From Nicotiana tabacum (lineage: Eukaryota > Streptophyta > Magnoliopsida > Solanales > Solanaceae): a DNA stretch of 64,000 nt. The position numbers and the translations under genes were made by a program. Each line of letters starts with the position of its first letter. Position 1 is the stretch's first letter. The stretch covers positions 56,664,419 through 56,728,418 of the forward strand of contig NC_134095.1 of assembly GCF_000715075.1 (NCBI RefSeq). Direction: 5' to 3'. The notes beneath the pieces are model-generated. The model ran no database searches. It worked only from the letters and a program-made list of their open reading frames with translations, and had not been told where the DNA came from. This document shows, piece by piece, positions 44,760 to 55,860 of this stretch.

Positions 44760-45669
44760 AATACCAAATTTTCACCTCTGACGATTCATATCTACTTAAA
44801 CGTGTTTCAACTTTTCCCAATATCAAACCACTTTGTCTTCAAAAAAACCAAAACAAGTAGCTCATTCAACGAACACACGAAGAAAAGCGGAAGAGGTTAG
44901 GATCGAACAAAATGAGTACAATTCCAGATTCTATTTTTTGGAGGTTGTGGTTGCCGTTCTTATTGGAGTGGGTTCGACTCCTGAAAATTCAAAGAATCAG
45001 GGGTTCTCTTATGGAGGAATGGCTACTGGTTTTTAATGGAGTTGTGGAGATCATCCCCTTTTATGGAAAATCGGCCGTGAGGTCTCTTTTTGGAATTGGG
45101 ATCCAGCCCTTGTTTTGAGTGTCTAGCTTTATTTTATAGGGGTAGGAATTAAGTTAGGTCAAATGAGAAATGAGTATGGGCTCAATGTTTTGGGCTTGAA
45201 GCGATTTAGGTCATGAATTTGAATTTGGGCTAATTAACTTTGGGGTAGGAAGACTAAAGCAAAAATCCTTTTTTTCAATTTTCTTTTCCTTTGATTATAA
45301 AAATGAATTAAAAATAACTTTATAAAGATATTAGTATATTTAAGATAATAAAAATATTTAGAGAAGACATATAATTACCATATTAATGAAATTTAAATAC
45401 CACTCAATATATACTAAAATGTAAAATATTTTTTTAACTTTTCTTCTTTATCTTTTTTGGAAAATAAAATGCCAAGACTATTTTTGTATTTTTTTTCAAA
45501 AATAAAACTAACTAGACAAAATATCAACTAGCTAAGAATAAGGAAAAATATTTTTGTAGTTTCTTTTTTTTGGATAAAATAAAGTAAAGAGAGCGATACT
45601 AAACTTAAACTGAATATTTACACTAAAATATGAAAAATCTTGGGGAGGGTCAAAAATCACATGTCTACA
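44760..45669 (-). repeat. Element A 5' LTR, remaining part
   Basis: Resumes with AATACCAAATTTTCACC and aligns with 12941-13840 of the 3' LTR, ending CATGTCTACA. TATA-like sequence CCCTATAAAATAAAGC on the minus strand at 45129-45143. Confidence 0.85.
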
Positions 45670-45696
45670 ACAGAAAATATATTAAATTCCTTAAGC
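45670..45696 (-). other. C2 5' leader, right part
   Basis: 27 bp between the end of A and the C2 5' LTR. It should contain the primer binding site, but reads AGCTTAAGGAATTTAATATA on the minus strand, not the usual initiator-Met complement. Confidence 0.5.
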
Positions 45697-46602
45697 TTGT
45701 TAGTAATATGTATTTGTAAAACAATTCTGGAGAAAATAAAATAACATAAACAGAAATGTAAACGATATAACAAAAAACTAATTCGAGCCCACTAAATTCA
45801 CAGTGTTTCCTTAAGGAATTTAATCCCCTCCTAGTACCCAAGGTTATGGATTATTTCCTCCCAGGATAGAACGAATTATACACTGGTATAGTGGTACTTC
45901 AAACTCCAGTGTTTCAGCGTACACAGAGTTCGGTAGCAAATCACGCTTAATGTTTCTTTGTTTGATGTTTAAACTATGCAGAAGAAGGAGGAGAAACTCA
46001 GAAAATCGTATGGAAATTCTGAGCAGAATAGTCAACTATTCTGAGCAGAATAGTTGGGCTGAAATCTGAAGAGGTGCAACTCTTTAGAATGGATATTTAT
46101 GCAAAATGGCCATAGCATAAATGCCATAACATAAATGGCTATTTACTCAACAGTAAAGAGGGAAAATTGAAGAGGGTAGTTAATTTTCTGTTACCAAAAC
46201 AGAAAAACGGATTGGATTTAATATTAATATTTATTTTAATATTAATATTCTGTTATTAAATAACATTTCTGTTAATATTTTACTATTAACAAATAAATTT
46301 GGTCCAAAAATTAATCAATCAATCGATTATTTGACCAAATCCAAATTCAAATCCAAATCTGAATCCGAAGCCGAGCCGAGCGAGCGATGACGACGGTACG
46401 AGGCTTGCCTTCTTCTCAACTCTTTACGAGCTAGAATAAGAGCAATTGTTTATATACCCATAAAAAACCTCTTCCTCTTCTAATATGGGACAATGTCCCT
46501 TTGCCAAGGGGGGAAACTTAAAATTTCACTTAAATAATTTTATTTCCCTCCATTTCCCATTCACCCACTTTTAAGCCTCATTAATGCTTAAAAACCCCCA
46601 AT
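45697..46602 (-). repeat. C2 5' LTR (906 bp), TATA box lost
   Basis: TTGTTAGTAATATG start matches the 3' LTR. Near 46015-46055 a 17-bp ATTCTGAGCAGAATAGT is duplicated around CAACT and replaces the GGCTATAAATACAAG present in the 3' LTR. An AT-rich repeat TTAATATTAATA occurs twice near 46215-46245. The right end CCCCCAAT adjoins AGATA. Confidence 0.8.
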
Positions 46603-46607
46603 AGATA

Positions 46608-47390
46608 TAAGCGGTTCAGATTTGGCCCAGACTGTCCTCAACCAAAGAGATTCGCATCTTTCTTGGTTTGACGAGCTATTATCGCCGGTTCGTTCAGGGA
46701 TTTTGATCTATAGCATCACCCTTGACTAAATTAACTCAAAAAGGGTGCTCCTTTTATGTGGTCGGATGAGTATGAGGCGAGCTTTCAGAAGCTCAAGACA
46801 ACCTTGACCACAACTCGAGTGTTAGTTTTGCCATCAGTTTTAGGTTCATATACAATGTATTGTGATACTTCGAGAGTTTGTATTGTGAAGCAGAGAGGTT
46901 GCTATGCTTCTCGTCAGTTGAAGCCCCATGAGAATAACTACCCTGTTCATGATATAGAGTTGGCTGCCAGTGTTCACGCATTAAAGATTTGGAGGCATTA
47001 TCATTATGGTGTGTCTTGTGAGGTGTTTACTGATAATCGTAGCCTCCAACACTTGTTCAAGTAGAAGGATCTCAATTTGAGGCAGCGGAGATGGTTGGAG
47101 TTGCTAAAGGATTATCATATCACTATCTTGTACCATCCAGGGAAGGAAAATGTAGTGGCCGATGCATTGAGTAGGAAGGCGATGAGTATGGGCAGTTTGG
47201 CATATATTCCTATTAGGGAGAGACCTCTTGCAGTTGATGTTCAGACCTTGGCCAATCGGTTTGTGAGGTTGGATATTTCGGAGCCTAGTCGGGTCTTAGC
47301 TTGTATGGTTTCTCGGTCTTCCTTGTTTGATCGCATTAGAGAGCGCTAGTGTGATGATCCTTATTTTCTTGTCCTTAAGGACAGAGTTTA
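46608..47390 (+). pseudogene. G1 RT end and RNase H
   Basis: Resumes the G1 pol gene after C2 ([19 protein letters not shown] type, ending RT). RNase H follows: [14 protein letters not shown] with the first Asp, [34 protein letters not shown] with Glu, [13 protein letters not shown] with Asp, and [11 protein letters not shown] with the final Asp. Stops at ~46710, 47065, 47350 and ~47389 look like CAG/CAA to TAG. The frame then stays constant into integrase. Confidence 0.88.
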
Positions 47391-48560
47391 GCACGACGAT
47401 GCCATAGATGTAACTATTGGTGATGATTGGGTATTGAGGATGCAGGGCCGGATATGTGTGCCCAATGTAGATGGGCTTCGGGAGTTGATTCTGGAGGAGG
47501 CCTATAGCTCGCGGTATTCCATCTATTCGGGTGCCGCGAAGATGTATCAGGATTTGAGACAACACTATTGGTAGAGAAGGATGAAGAATGATATTGTAGG
47601 ATTTGTAGCTCGGTGTCTCAATTATCAACAGGTGAAATATGAGCATCAGAGACCGGGTGGCTTGCTTCAGCATATTGAAATTCCAGAGTGGAAGTGGGAG
47701 CAGATCACCATGGACTTTGTAGTTGGTCTCCCACGAACTTTGAAGAAGTTCGCTACCATTTGGGTAATTGTACATCGGCTAACCAAATCCGCGCACTTCA
47801 TTCCTGTGTGTTTTACCTATTCTTTAGAGCGGTTAGCAGAGATTTATATCCGAGAGATTGTTCGCTTGCATGGCGTCCCAATTTCCATCATTTCAGATAG
47901 AGGTACTCAGTTTACTTCGCAGTTTTGGAGAGCCATGCAGCGAGAGTTGGGTACTTAGGTTGAGTTTAGCATAGTTTTTCACCCTAAGACAGACGGGCAG
48001 TCCGAGTGCACTATTTAGATATTGGAGGACATGTTGCGTGCTTGTGTCATTGATTTTGGGGGTTCATGGGATCAGTTTCTACCACTCGTAGAGTTCGCAT
48101 ATAACAACAGTTATCAGTCGAGTATTCATATGGCTCCATATGAGGCTTTATATGGGAGACGATGTAGATCTCCAGTTGGTTGGTTTGAGCCGGGTGAGGC
48201 TAGGCTTTTGGGTACAGGCTTGGTGCAGGATGCTTTAGATAAGGTGAAGGTAATTCGGGAGCGGCTTTGTACTGCGCAGTCAAGAAAAAAAAGTTATGTT
48301 GGTAGGAAGGTTCGTGATGTGTCCTACTTGGTTGGGGAGAAGGTTCTATTAAAGGTTTCACCCATGAATGGGGTTATGAAATTTGGGAAGAAGGTTAAAT
48401 TGAGTCCTCGATTCATTGGGCCTTTTGAGGTGCTTCGGAAGATTAGGGAGGTGGCTTATAATCTTGCTTTGCCATCCATCTTGTCGAGTGTGCATCTGGT
48501 GTTTCATGTTTCTATGCTACGGAAGTATATTGGCGATCCATATCATGTTTTGGATTTCAG
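47391..48560 (+). pseudogene. G1 integrase with GPY/F module
   Basis: The HHCC zinc region is damaged: LILEEAYSSRYSIYSGAAK has Tyr where His residues are expected, and CLNYQQVK lacks one Cys. The catalytic core has [11 protein letters not shown] (Asp), [15 protein letters not shown] (Asp) and HPKTDGQSECTI (Glu), so the DDE residues remain. LSPRFIGPFEVLRKI is the GPY/F motif (~48405-48450). Stops at 47572, 47959 and 48016 are consistent with TGG to TAG or CAG to TAG. Same frame as RNase H throughout. Confidence 0.88.
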
Positions 48561-48589
48561 CACGGTTCAGTTATATGGTGATTTGACTT

Positions 48590-48804
48590 ATGATGTGGAG
48601 CCAGTGGCTATTTTGGAGTGTCAGGTTCGAAAGTTGAGATCAAAGGATATAGCTTCAGTGAAAGTGCAATGGAGAGGTCGGCCCGTGGAGGAGGCTACTT
48701 GGGAGACTGAGCGGGAGATGCAGAGCAGATATCCACACCTGTTTGAGGCTTCAGGTATGTTTCTTGACTCGTTCGAGGGCGAACGTTTGTTTAAGAGGGG
48801 AGGA
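48590..48804 (+). pseudogene. G1 chromodomain and polypurine tract
   Basis: After the conserved HVSMLRKYIGDP linker, EPVAILECQVRKLRSKDIASVKVQWRG...ATWETEREM forms a chromodomain, which in chromoviruses directs integration to heterochromatin. The reading continues to the purine tract AAGAGGGGAGGA (48793-48804), directly followed by the 3' LTR. In the related G2 the stop codon lies inside the LTR; here a 1-nt difference makes the frame run on into the LTR. Confidence 0.85.
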
Positions 48805-49482
48805 TATAACGACCCGACCGATCGTTTTCTAAATTTCAGCCATGTTTCCCCTATTTCTGCATCTTTATATCTTGTTTAGCTGTATTATGTGGTATCGAGT
48901 TGGTTGGTTCGGGTTCGGAGTGGCTGTTGAGAGGTATGAGACACTTAGTTTCTTTTGAGTAAGCTTACGTTGAAAAAGTCAACCGGATGTTAACTTATGC
49001 AAAAAAGGTCTCGGATGTGAATTCTGATGGTTCAGATAGCTTTTCTAGGTGATTTAAGACTTAGGAGTGTGATCGGAATGTATTTTGGAGGTCCATGGAA
49101 GATTTAGGCTTGAATTGGCGAAATTGGAAATTTGGCATTTTTCGGTTGGTAGTGGAAATTTTTATATCGGGGTCGGAATGGAATTTAGGAAATTGGAGTA
49201 GGTCTATTGTGTCATTTTTGACGTGTGTGCAAAATTTCAGGTCATTTGGATGAGGTTTGATAGGTTTTTGCATCATTTGCGAAATTTGGAAGTTTAGATG
49301 GTGATTTGATATTTTGATGTTTTTCTGAGTGTTACGAAGGCTGGAACAAGTTTGAATGATGTTATAGGATGTTTTGGCATATTTGGTTGAGGTCTCGAGG
49401 GCCTCGGGTGAGTTTCAGGTGGTAAACAGATCATTTTGGACTTTGGAAAGATAGCACATTTTCTGGTATTTTTGTTGGAGAT

Positions 49483-49812
49483 TTGTTCTTCGCGTTTGCG
49501 AGAGGGTTCTCGCGTTCACGAAGGAATGCTAAATGAGGCATGTGAGTTGCTCTTCGCGTTCGTGATGTAGGTCTCGCGTTCGCGAAGGGCGAGGCAGAGT
49601 GTGCATCGCGAACACTTAATTGGAGTCGCGTTCGCGAAGACGAGTAAGGCAGTTGGGGACCCCAGGTCCTTGGTCTACGCTTTTGCGAGGTAAGGGTCGC
49701 GTTCGCGAAGATCTGAGCTGGCGAAGCATCGTGTTTGTGAAGAGTAAAAAGGAGAGGCAGTATGGTTTGGTCTACGCGAACGCTAGAGGGTGATCGCATT
49801 CGCGAAGAAGGG
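49483..49812. repeat. Cluster of TCGCGTTCGCGA near-palindromes in G1 LTR
   Basis: About eleven copies or degraded copies (for example at 49572, 49628 and 49698), each a TCGCG/CGCGA inverted repeat around TT, often followed by AG. Spacing 15-50 bp. No regular period, so this is not a simple tandem repeat. Confidence 0.8.
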
Positions 49813-50924
49813 CGCACCTGGGCAGAATCCGTAAGTTCAAAACGAGGGTTTAGTTCATATTTTCAAAAACTCATTAGAGAGCTCGGGAGAAGGCGAATTT
49901 AGAGAGGATTTTCAGAGGAGTGATTGGGATAAGTGTTCTTCACTTGTTTTGGGTTAAATTCCATAATTATGTCTTGATTCTTATCATTTAATTTGAGAAT
50001 TTGGGGTAAAAATTGGGGAAATGGAAGAAAAATTAGAGAATGGATTTTTGGGATTTGGATGACCTTTTGACGTCGGATTTTGATGAATTTGATATGGGTA
50101 GACTCGTGAGCGAATTGGTTTTCCAGTTTTGTGATTTTTATTGGATTTCGAGACACGGACCCGGGGGGTCGGGTTTGGCCAATTTCGGAATTTTTGAGTT
50201 AATTTGATAATTTTCATATGGGTTTCATTCCTTTAGAGTATATTAATGATAATATACCGATTTTGGTTAGATTCGGGGAATTTTGATGCCGAATCGAGAG
50301 GTAAGGGAGTCGCGGGCTAGAGTTTGGCTTGGCTTGAGGTAAGTAACACTTCCAAACTTAGTTCTGAGTGTTCGAAACCCCGAACTATGTGTTCTATGAC
50401 TAATATTGAGGTGACGCAAATGCCAAGTGACGGGCTATGAGCGTGCACCATGAGAATTGCGGCCTGGATAATTCCATGGCACCGCTTAATAACTCTTTCT
50501 TGTTGATATCCGTGTTTCTATCATGTGATTAAGTAAATGTGCTGTAAAAACATGCTAGATATCCTGTTAGGGCTTCACGCTGATATTGTTGAGACCTGAG
50601 AGGTCGTTTCTTGCTACCATAGAATTTGCTTCATTGATATTCTGTAATCAGTCCTGTTCATGCATTTTATATCATGCCTTAGACTCGATTATTGTTATTT
50701 GGCACATCATATCATTGTTCGGGCTAGTATCATAACATTGTGAGCCCGTGTGGGGGTGAGACTGGAGAGTAATGAGTGAGTGAGGCCGAGAGCCTGATTG
50801 TGAGTGACAATTATGGGATTGGGCTGCACGCCGCAACGGGTATGTTGATGATTATGATAGCGCTTGGGCTGTAGAAGCCCCTCCGGAGTATGTAACACAC
50901 CCTTAATATGCGCAGTTGATGATA

Positions 50925-51035
50925 TTGAGGGATGGATCTTCCTTAGACATGGATCTTATCTTAAGTATTGAGGGATGGATCTTCCCTAGACATGGATCTT
51001 ATCTTAAGTATTGAGGGATGGATCTTCTCTATAGG
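50925..51035. repeat. Short tandem repeat in G1 LTR, ~48-bp unit
   Basis: ATTGAGGGATGGATCTTCC followed by TAGACATGGATCTTATCTTA occurs 2.5 times in tandem. Part of the LTR; nothing else is recognisable. Confidence 0.8.
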
Positions 51036-51501
51036 GCTGAAATAGCCTTCCTCGGTACTGGATGACTGCGGTCAGTGACATCTATATTCCGGGATGGATC
51101 ATCCCTGGGCCGGATGACTATATACAATAACGAGTGGTTGAGCAGTTGTGAGTGGAGGTACACAGAACATTGATCATGTTATTTGTGCATTGGTACATAG
51201 AGATTTCCTGAGCTTTATACCCCGTACGGTTCAGACTGCATTTATTTACTATTGAGTTTTTACTTGAACTACAAGCATGTCTACTTTTCTATACAGTTTA
51301 ATGGTGTTACCTGTTGAAGTTTAGTTCATCATTACCAGTCAGTCCATAGTTTGAACTTGTTACTTACTGAGTTGGTGTACTCATGATACCCCCTGCACCT
51401 TATGTGCAGATCCAGGTATCTCGGGCTATGGTAGCGGTTGCTGATCATTTCAGTTATGGACTTTCCTTGGAGATAGTGAGATAGCTGTCTGGCGATAGTA
51501 G

Positions 51502-54456
51502 TGTGACGACCCGGCCAGTCGTCTCATGAGTTACCGCTCCATTTCCCCCATTTCAGCTTCTTTACGCTTCGTTATCCATGTTTTATGGGATCGAGATGAT
51601 TAGTTCGAGTTCAGAGAGGATTTGGTAAGAAATGAGACACTTAGTCTCTTTTAAGAAGGCTTAAGTTGGAAAAGTCAACCGGATGTTGACGTATGTGTTA
51701 TATGGTTCGGATGTGAGTTCCGACGGTTCGGTTAGCTTTGGAGGTGATTTGTGACTTAGGAGAGTTATCGGAAGTGGTTTTGGAGGTACGATGTAGAATT
51801 AGGCTTGAATTGGCGAAGTTAGTATTTTGGCGAATTCCGGTTGATAGGTGAGATTTTGATCCGAGGGTCAGAATGGAATTCCGAGAGTTTCTGTAGCTTC
51901 ATTATGTCATTTTGGACTTGTCTGCAAAATTTGAGGTCATTCAGACGTGGTTTGGTTGGGTTTTTGATCAAAAATGGAATTTGAAAGTTCTTGAGATTCA
52001 TAGGCTTGAATTCGATGTGATTTGATGATTTTGGTGTTAGTCGAGGTGTTTTGATGATTGGAACGAGGTTGAATAGTGTTTAGGATGCATTGGTGCTTTT
52101 GGTTGAGGTCCCGGGGGCCTCGAGTGTGTTTCGGGTGACTTTTGAGCCAGTACGGACACCCCGGAACTTAGAAAAATGGAGGGAGCAACAGTTTTGGCGC
52201 GGACCGCGCTCCTTTTCGCGTTGGGCGTGTCAAAGTGGCCGCGGCCGCGGTCGTGAAGACTGCAGGTTGCTGGTCCTACTTCGGAAGCTCATATCTTTTG
52301 ATCCACAAGGAAGTTTGAGGTGATTCAAAAATGAAAGTTGTAGCCCTTCGTGTCTAGTTTCCAGAAAGGTAACGATATTTCAATTTGGACATCTGTAGTG
52401 AAAGTTATGGCCAAAAGACTAAAGCCTGTCCCTTCAGAGCAAGACCTGCGCGGCCGCGGTCATTTTTGCGCGGACCCCGCTGGTTTTGCGCGGATCGCGG
52501 TCATTTTTGCGCGGTCAGCGGTATCGGAATTCGAGGGGTACTCTATAAATACGAGGTTTTGGGTTTTATTTTATATTTGACCTAGAGAGCTCGGATTTTG
52601 GCGTTTTTCGAAGGTTTTTCAAGAAATTGGTCGGGGTAAGTGATTCTAACTCAGATTTGGTTAGAGTACATGAATCTATCACTGAATTCATCATTGAATT
52701 CGTGATTTGAGATGGAATTTGGGAAGAAAATTGTGGAACCTTTCAAAAATGTAAAATGATAATTTGAAGGACCAAATGGTATCGGAATTGGATAATTTTG
52801 GTATGGTTAGACTCGTGAGGGTATGAGGATTCTGAAAATGTAAATTTTACCCGATTCCGAGATGTGGGCCCGGGACTTGGGTTTTGCTAATTTCCAGATT
52901 TTTGATATTTTTCGAATGTTTTCGCTTGGGCTTTGTTCCCTTAGCATATTGTGACGTATTCGTTCTGATTTTGGATAGATTCGACGCGTGTGGAGGCCAA
53001 TTCAAGGGGCAAAGGCGTCGTGAGGTAGAGAATTAGCTAGTTCGAGGTGAGTAATGGTTGTAAATGATGTTCTGAGGGTTTGAAACCCTGGATTGCACGT
53101 CGTAGTGCTATATTGAGGCAAGATACGCGCTGGATGATGAGCGTGGGGTTTTCACTACTGAGGATTGTGACTTGGTCCATCCCGATTGATGATTTTACCG
53201 AATATTTGACTGAAATTCATTTGTTACCATCATGATTTGGGCTAATTGCCATAATCGGGCTTCGTACCAACTATTTGGACCCTTCGGGGATTTTTATCAC
53301 TGTTTCCTTACTGCTTGACTTATTATTTGAACTCAGTCCTGTTGATATCTACTGTTTTACAAACTCAGCCACTTTTACTCAGATTTGAAACTTAAATGAT
53401 ATTTCTACATCATGTTTTGGGCTGAGAACTACTGTTTTACTAATGCCCAAGGGGCTTATGATGATTTCTGGACTGAGTGAGGTTGAGGACCATATGTGAG
53501 GATATGTTGAGTGATATGAGGCCGAGGGCCTGAGATACTATTCCTGCCATGCGGTGGCTTGAGTGATGTGAGGATATGTTGAGTGATGATGCCACGAGGT
53601 TGCTTGATATAGCGCTTGGGCCGTAAGGGGCCCCTCCGGAGTCTGCACACCCACAGTGAGCGCGGGTACCCATGTGATTTGAAACAGTGGTAACCATGAC
53701 ACTGTTTGATGAAAGTTGGTCAGGTAACAATGGTTGACCATTATGGTGAGTGATTGTGAGGTAGCCCGCGGGGCTGATACTGTACTGAGAATGAGCCCGA
53801 GGGGCTGATACTATGCTGAGCGATTGATACTGTGCCCGAGGGGCGGATTTCTACTTGTTAATTACTTGTTAAATTACCTATTTTACTTGTTTTAAAAAGG
53901 AATATCATTTGATTTCTTCACTGATTTACTGCTTTAAGTGATTTTACTTCTTGATATGGAATTGCTTTGTGCCTTTACGTGTTTTTATACTTTTAGCCAT
54001 TATTTGTAATTATTACTCACTGAGTCGGAGTACTCACATTACTCCCTGCACCATGTGTGCAGATTCAGGTATAGCAGAGTCCGCACCTGAGTGCTGATTC
54101 CTTCCAGGTTAGGCAGTGATTTGGAGTTACGAGGTAGTTGTTGACGTCCGCAGCCCCTTGACTCTCTTATCCTCTATCATTTATGTTTTCTTCAAACTGT
54201 TGTATCAGATTCCGTACTTTGTAGACCTATAGTAGATTCTGTAGTAGCTCATGACTTGTGACACCCCGGTTTGGGTTGTGTCGGGATGGTTCCTGCTGTT
54301 ATTATCGTTAAATTCCGCAATTTATGAGCATTATATTATATGTTATTACTGTTTATGATGATTAACTATTTAAAAGAGGTGTTCCATTTTGGTCTGGCTG
54401 GCCTTGTCTTCACGAGAGGCGCCATCACGACCGGGTTCGGTGATCGGGTCATGACA
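51502..54456 (+). repeat. G2 5' LTR
   Basis: Contains a GC-rich motif cluster (52190-52535), a TATA box CTCTATAAATACGAG (52541-52555) and typical GAGGCCGAGGGCCTGAG repeats. It has a GAGCCCGAGGGGCTGATACT unit near 53795 that is missing from the 3' LTR, while the 3' LTR has ~22 bp extra near 59670. Confidence 0.9.
52190..52555 (+). promoter_or_regulatory. G2 LTR promoter: GCGCGG motif cluster and TATA box
   Basis: Six to seven copies of GCGCGGACCGCG or GGCCGCGGTC type, with spacers of TTTTT, lie 10-350 bp upstream of TATAAAT (52544-52550). The copy in the 3' LTR is at 59635-60010. TATA position suggests transcription start near 52575. Regulatory role is inference. Confidence 0.6.
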
Positions 54457-54459
54457 AGT

Positions 54460-54472
54460 TGGTATCAGAGCC
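54460..54472 (+). promoter_or_regulatory. G2 primer binding site (initiator-Met tRNA)
   Basis: TGGTATCAGAGCC begins 3 nt after the LTR end and complements the 3' end of plant initiator-Met tRNA, the usual chromovirus primer. Confidence 0.9.
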
Positions 54473-55505
54473 TAGGTTACTTAGGTCTCCCGAGTCATGA
54501 GCAGGTTTAGTAGAGTCTCGCGGATCAGTACAGAGACGTCTGTATTTATCCTCGAGAGGTTGCAGAACCTTTAGGAAAGAACTTCACATTCTTGAACTCT
54601 TATCGTGCGTCCTTGATTCAGCTTGAAAAGTAACTCTTGAAATTCCTTCCACGTGTTCGTATGCGCATATGAGTGCTCAGTATCAGATGTGCATCAACAG
54701 CTTGTGATTCCCCGATCGAGGGGCGAGATGTGATCTCTATGAGTTGATGTTGGGCCGGTCTGAAGGACTTGAGGTTGGATCTTTGCCTATGGCTTGAGCA
54801 CTGAGGTGTTGATTGTATGAGCAAGTGTTTTGAACTTATATGTTCGGTATTGCCCCTATTGGTTTGAATAACGGCTGGATAGCTATGTGATGAGTATGTT
54901 AGTACTGCGAGATGTATCTATATGACTCGGAAGTGGGGAGGAAGGTCTGCTGGATGATAGATGAACCATTAAGTGTTTGATTTCCATTGTAATTGGATGT
55001 GTAGCCCCGAGTTATGGGCGCGTGAATAATCTTTTCATGTTCCTATTTGGAGTGAAGTAAATTTCATGTTACGGTATGAGTTTAGAGTCAGGAAGATTAA
55101 GTTAATGTGTAATGTGTATGACAATGGAAAGTATACAAAATGTTAATTGGAGGCAAAACATGTGGCTTATCTCCTGCGGAGTGTTCTAAGGTGGTGTGGT
55201 CCTTATGTTGTCTATTAGAAGATCTCAATTACAAGTGAAGAATATGCGTTGAAATTTAAATTGTGTTGCCTAGAGAGTGGGCTTAACTATTGTGTGAGTG
55301 AATGCAAGAATTGCAGAAGAGTTAAAATTCCAGATGATTTGTGTTTCCACAAGCTTATGAAGGAGTGAGTTCAATCTCACTATGGTATTACAGCAGCAAT
55401 AGAGTATGTGTGTTATGATTTATTGAGTGTGTTTTGTTATATGGCTTTGATCCAAGTTGGGGAGTTTGCTATTAATTAAGTTGATTACACGGTTAAGAGC
55501 TATAT
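54473..55505 (+). other. G2 leader; gag missing
   Basis: About 1 kb with no capsid or zinc-knuckle reading in any frame. It begins as a normal leader and joins protease sequence abruptly near 55505, where G1 has more than 1 kb of gag. A deletion or recombination removed gag. Confidence 0.75.
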
Positions 55506-55860
55506 TGTTCCAGTCTGCCACAGAGATGCCTCGGTATTATTTGATCCCGGTTCCACTTTTTCTTATGTGTCATCATACCTTTCTCATTATTTGGGTACGC
55601 CCCATGAGTTTCTTGCTTTACCTGTTCATGTATCTACCCCAATGGGCGATACTGTTGTTGCAGACCGTGTGTACCGGTCATGTGTGGTGACTATTGGGGG
55701 TCTGGAGACCCGAGTGGATCTATTGCTATTGAGCATGGTGAATTTTGATGTCATTTTGGGCATGTATTGGCTATCTCCGTGTCGTGCTATTCTAGACTGT
55801 CATGCTAAGACAGTCACTTTGGCTATGCCGGGTGTACCGCGGATCGAGTGACGTGGTGTG
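55506..55860 (+). pseudogene. G2 aspartic protease
   Basis: Begins at VPVCHRDASVLFDPGSTFSYVSSYLSHYLG (active-site DPGS, ~55537). Continues through VVTIGGLETRVDLLLLSMVNFDVILGMYWLSPC to a TGA at 55852 where TGG (Trp) is expected, then stays in frame into RT. No N-terminal gag is attached. Protease residues are similar to G1. Confidence 0.85.

Larger units (their letters stand above)
8551..45669 (-). mobile_element. Tat/Ogre-like element A (gag-only, non-autonomous)
   Basis: Its LTRs start TGTCAC on the plus strand and end CATGTCTACA, at 8551-13840 (3' LTR, containing the hAT) and 21305-22621 plus 44760-45669 (5' LTR, split by B). TSDs are ACAGT (8546-8550) and ACAGA (45670-45674), 4 of 5 identical. 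Internally it has PBS, a leader, gag, and a long repeat-rich 3'UTR with a polypurine tract, but no ORF1, protease, RT, RNase H or integrase. Net length is about 11.9 kb. Transposition would need enzymes supplied in trans; element B is the same general type but too diverged to claim as the partner. Confidence 0.85.
5956..46602 (-). mobile_element. Ty1/copia element C2 with nested Tat elements
   Basis: Homologous LTR sequences lie at 5956-6431 and 45697-46602 in the same orientation, and minus-strand copia coding lies inside the first. Net length without element A is about 3.5 kb. A large internal deletion has removed the RT/RNase H region and most of the 3' LTR U3. It interrupts the G1 RT gene with TSD AGATA. 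Element A is inserted in its 5' leader. Confidence 0.85.
48805..51501 (+). repeat. G1 3' LTR, main part (interrupted by G2)
   Basis: Starts TATAACGACC (TG mutated to TA). Noncoding. Contains the palindrome cluster at 49483-49812 and a short tandem array at 50925-51035. Cut at 51501 by G2 and completed at 61880-62175, for a total of ~3.0 kb. Confidence 0.85.

Noticed and set aside
49431..49817. Arg/Ser/Ala-rich open frame in the G1 LTR
   Set aside because: Caused by the CGCGTTCGCG motif cluster, which avoids stops; lies in a noncoding LTR.
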